Positions 13,610 to 14,961 of a stretch of DNA of 14,961 nucleotides are shown in pieces. How positions within the stretch are numbered: the stretch's first letter is position 1; each line of letters begins with the position of its first letter. The notes under the pieces are model-generated. The model was not told the DNA's origin. It did not search any database and saw nothing but the letters and a program-made list of their open reading frames with translations. Made by a program: the position numbers and the translations under genes. This DNA comes from an uncultured bacterium (GTDB lineage Bacteria; Verrucomicrobiota; Lentisphaeria; Victivallales; UBA1829). Location of the stretch: positions 1 through 14,961 of the forward strand of contig URKJ01000063.1 of the NCBI GenBank assembly GCA_900548385.1, read 5' to 3'.

Positions 13610-14922
13610 ATGAACTTGCAAAATCACTCTGTAAATATTTGATTCGCCAAGATCCGGGAACCGAATTCCGAATCAAAACCGGAACCGAAATGTACCGTAA
13701 GGGATTCGGAGAAATCCGACTGGAAAATCCGGACGGATCCCCCATGGACAAAGCTGAGATACATTTGAAACAGAAAACACACGAATTTTTGTTTGGATGT
13801 AATGCGTTTATGCTTGACCAGTTTCCGGCAAAGGAACAGAATCAGCGCTATCGAGAAATCTTTTCTGACCTCTTCAATGAAGCCGTCATTCCGTTCTATT
13901 GGAAAGATTTGGAACCGGAAGACGGGAAACTTCGCTTTACTCATGGTTCAACACCCATTTATCGTCGTCCGCCGAGTGACGACGTTCTGAAATTCTGCCA
14001 CGAAAAAGGAATCACTCCGAAAGGACATCCTCTTTGCTGGCACAACTGGGTTCCCGATTGGCTTCCGCTAACTGCGCCGGAAGTAATGCGACGTTTGGAC
14101 CGTCGATTGGAGGAAATCGCGGCGCGGTACGGGCGCGATATTTTTCTGTGGGACTGCGTTAACGAAGCGCAGTCGCGCCGTCCGTACACACGCTGGGCTT
14201 CGCCGGCGTTTCCGGACAACTATGTTTCGGAGGTTTTCCGTCTGGCGGATCGTCATTTTCCGTTGGCGAAACTTCTTTATAACGATGATCGGCACTGGTG
14301 GAATCTTCATGGGGAAAGTACGCCGGTCTTTCTGCTTGTCCGCGATTTGATGCGTCAGGGGATTCGGATCGGCGGACTGGGATTGCAATTTCACCTATTC
14401 GAGGATCTGCTTCATGGAGAACATGAGAAGTTTCTGAATCCGAAAGTCCTTTACGCCTGTCTTGATCTTTATGAGAAGCTCGGGATTCCGGTAAATTTTT
14501 CAGAAGTGAGTATTATCAGCCGTCGGGACTTGGGGAACGGCGATGAGTTTCAACGACTTGTCACAGAACGACTCTATCGAATTTGGTTCAGCCATCCCGC
14601 CGTGGAAGGCATTACCTGGTGGAATTTGGTGGACGGAACAGCTTCCGGTTCTACTCTGGGAGGCGAGGACGGGGAAAATTCTCTGCGGGCAGGGTTGGTC
14701 AATTACGATTTCACCTCGAAGCCTGCTTTTGAAATATTGAAACAGTTAATTCACAAGGAGTGGCATACGGAAACCGTGTTACAATATGAGGCGGGTGCTA
14801 TCAACGCATTCCATGGTTTCTATGGGCGTTATGATGCAGAGATTCGCACTGATTTTGGAACATTTTTCAAAGAAATAGTATTGAGTCGCAATGGAATGAA
14901 TCAGACTTCTATCCGGGTTTAG
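13606..14922 (+). CDS. GH10 endo-beta-1,4-xylanase-like enzyme
   Basis: Probably cleaves beta-1,4-xylan chains or xylo-oligosaccharides. The 438-residue protein has an N-terminal beta segment (GEIRLENPDGSPMDKAEIHLKQ) common in GH10 proteins of Planctomycetes and Lentisphaerae, then the GH10 barrel: FYWKDLEPEDGKL, KGHPLCWHNWVPDWL, LWDCVNEAQ with acid/base E187, GLGLQFHLF, NFSEVSI with nucleophile E300, and ITWWNLVDGTA. The catalytic pair is 113 residues apart, as expected. After KPAFEILKQLIHKEW the barrel ends and about 50 more residues (GFYGRYDAEIRTDFG) resemble a small beta module. No signal peptide is present, unusual for an endo-xylanase and suggesting an intracellular role. The ATG overlaps the previous stop codon by 4 bases, with AGGAA seven bases upstream. 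The stop codon abuts the right repeat arm, so the last few residues could have been altered by an insertion there. Confidence 0.9.
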   Translation: MNELAKSLCKYLIRQDPGTEFRIKTGTEMYRKGFGEIRLENPDGSPMDKAEIHLKQKTHEFLFGCNAFMLDQFPAKEQNQRYREIFSDLFNEAVIPFYWKDLEPEDGKLRFTHGSTPIYRRPPSDDVLKFCHEKGITPKGHPLCWHNWVPDWLPLTAPEVMRRLDRRLEEIAARYGRDIFLWDCVNEAQSRRPYTRWASPAFPDNYVSEVFRLADRHFPLAKLLYNDDRHWWNLHGESTPVFLLVRDLMRQGIRIGGLGLQFHLFEDLLHGEHEKFLNPKVLYACLDLYEKLGIPVNFSEVSIISRRDLGNGDEFQRLVTERLYRIWFSHPAVEGITWWNLVDGTASGSTLGGEDGENSLRAGLVNYDFTSKPAFEILKQLIHKEWHTETVLQYEAGAINAFHGFYGRYDAEIRTDFGTFFKEIVLSRNGMNQTSIRV

Positions 14923-14961
14923 ATCATGTCGTCAATTGTTTAGAACCCAAGCAATATATCT
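14923..14961 (-). repeat. Right arm of imperfect inverted repeat bracketing the locus
   Basis: Reverse complement of this segment aligns with bases 1-42 (33 of 39 positions identical, one 3-base gap). It starts directly after the GH10 stop codon (TAG 14920-14922) and runs off the window. On the minus strand it reads RYIAWVLNN then TGA (14934-14932), followed by CGACATGAT up to the GH10 stop. No transcription terminator for the operon can be seen in this space. It may be the 3' end of a gene or insertion sequence lying to the right and pointing toward the operon. Confidence 0.6.

Larger units (their letters stand above)
1194..14922 (+). other. Probable seven-gene polysaccharide-degradation operon
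   Basis: Seven consecutive same-strand genes with gaps of 9, 19, 11 and 11 bases and then two 4-base ATGA overlaps, with no terminator or promoter-sized gap between them. The only promoter-sized space is before the first gene. The last three genes are linked by overlap or short gaps, suggesting translational coupling. The content (GH63/MGH1-like, CE7-like esterase, GH78, GH-A/GH42-like, GH39-like, GH10) points to a branched heteroxylan-type substrate. No transporter is encoded. The end of the transcript is not visible, since the window stops 39 bases after the last gene. Confidence 0.75.

Noticed and set aside
1..14961. tRNA, rRNA, CRISPR array, riboswitch or phage genes
   Set aside because: No regular direct repeats, cloverleaf-like sequences or phage-type proteins were seen on either strand.

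Overview
The window looks like a polysaccharide-degradation locus from a bacterium of the Planctomycetota-Verrucomicrobiota-Chlamydiota group, most likely Lentisphaerota (Victivallis-like). That placement is an inference. It rests on a short protein with a type IV prepilin N-terminus (KRFSLIELLVV) heading a run of carbohydrate enzymes, on large unusual glycosidases, on a GH10 enzyme of the kind common in that group, and on moderate G+C. There is no phylogenetic marker gene in the window.

Layout: 1-42 is one arm of an imperfect inverted repeat, and 43-145 shows nothing recognisable. An AraC-family regulator (146-1042) precedes a 151-base gap that holds a good sigma70-type promoter (about 1136-1169). 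From 1194 to 14922 all genes are on the + strand with gaps of 9 to 19 bases or 4-base ATGA overlaps, so they probably form one operon. In order they are: a prepilin-like protein; a 910-residue (alpha/alpha)6-barrel glycosidase related to the GH63/MGH1 group; a secreted acetyl-xylan-esterase-like alpha/beta hydrolase; a GH78 alpha-L-rhamnosidase broken by a frameshift near 7745; a 1304-residue exported clan GH-A glycosidase with a GH42-like insertion; a GH39-like clan GH-A enzyme; and a GH10 xylanase-like enzyme. Immediately after the last stop codon lies the other arm of the inverted repeat (14923-14961), which runs to the window edge.

How they work together (inference): GH10, GH39-like, acetyl esterase and rhamnosidase activities would suit an acetylated, rhamnose-bearing heteroxylan or a related plant or mucilage polysaccharide. 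The AraC protein would be the substrate-responsive switch. Two enzymes carry export signals and the other four have none, so an outer step and a cytoplasmic (or otherwise internal) step seem to be encoded together. No transporter, SusC/SusD pair, sulfatase or kinase is present.

Most noteworthy: (1) an inverted repeat of about 40 bases with 33 of 39 aligned positions identical brackets the whole regulator-plus-operon unit, and both arms can be read outward-in as similar protein tails ending in the same stop codon, which suggests copies of one mobile or repeated gene on both sides; (2) the rhamnosidase frameshift separates the catalytic acid from the catalytic base; (3) a prepilin-like protein is the first gene of the CAZyme operon.
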